This document shows positions 63,991 through 64,000 of a DNA stretch of 64,000 nucleotides, in pieces. A program made the position numbers and the translations under genes. The stretch spans positions 1-64,000 of the forward strand of contig LNEP01000015.1 of assembly GCA_001464125.1 (NCBI GenBank). The letters are read 5' to 3'. The notes beneath the pieces were generated by a model that worked only from the letters and a program-made list of their open reading frames with translations, did not search any database and was not told the origin of the DNA. Position 1 is the first letter of the stretch, and each line of letters opens with the position of its first letter. The DNA is from Betaproteobacteria bacterium Ga0077540. Lineage in GTDB: Bacteria > Pseudomonadota > Gammaproteobacteria > Burkholderiales > Methylophilaceae.

Positions 63991-64000
63991 GCAAATTGCC

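Overview
This 64-kb window looks like a chromosome segment from a betaproteobacterial methylotroph, probably of the Methylophilaceae type (inference from gene content and order; no database was searched). It is mostly core genes. It opens with the leader and three tandem promoters of an rRNA operon that reads off the left edge. It then carries tpiA, tyrS, an M23 peptidase, anmK, gltA, erpA, a bactofilin, argC, rplM-rpsI, fimV-like, ubiA-ubiC, recG-spoT-rpoZ-gmk, tRNA-Asp and tRNA-Val, yicC, a Ser/Thr kinase-PP2C pair, rph-rdgB, recQ, hemW, argH, a LytS/LytTR two-component pair, hemC-hemD, cutA-dsbD-tlpA, aroQ-accB-accC-prmA, oxyR/katG, a c-di-GMP/globin/MauL-like cluster, and a surface-polysaccharide cluster with FdtA/FdtB-like enzymes. 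The most interesting system is the Anbu proteasome-like peptidase (19540-20268) near its predicted partners: a circularly permuted ATP-grasp, an alpha-E protein and a transglutaminase-like protein (26291-23007). A TonB receptor gene and two tRNAs separate the two parts. The partner operon has a near-consensus sigma-54 -24/-12 element (26325-26340) and an NtrC-like dyad about 60 bp further upstream (26401-26417), which suggests nitrogen-responsive control. Several small genes are missing from or merged in the ORF track: an orphan pqqA (49605-49676), two short ORFs in the katG leader, a rubredoxin, and a 31-aa membrane peptide.
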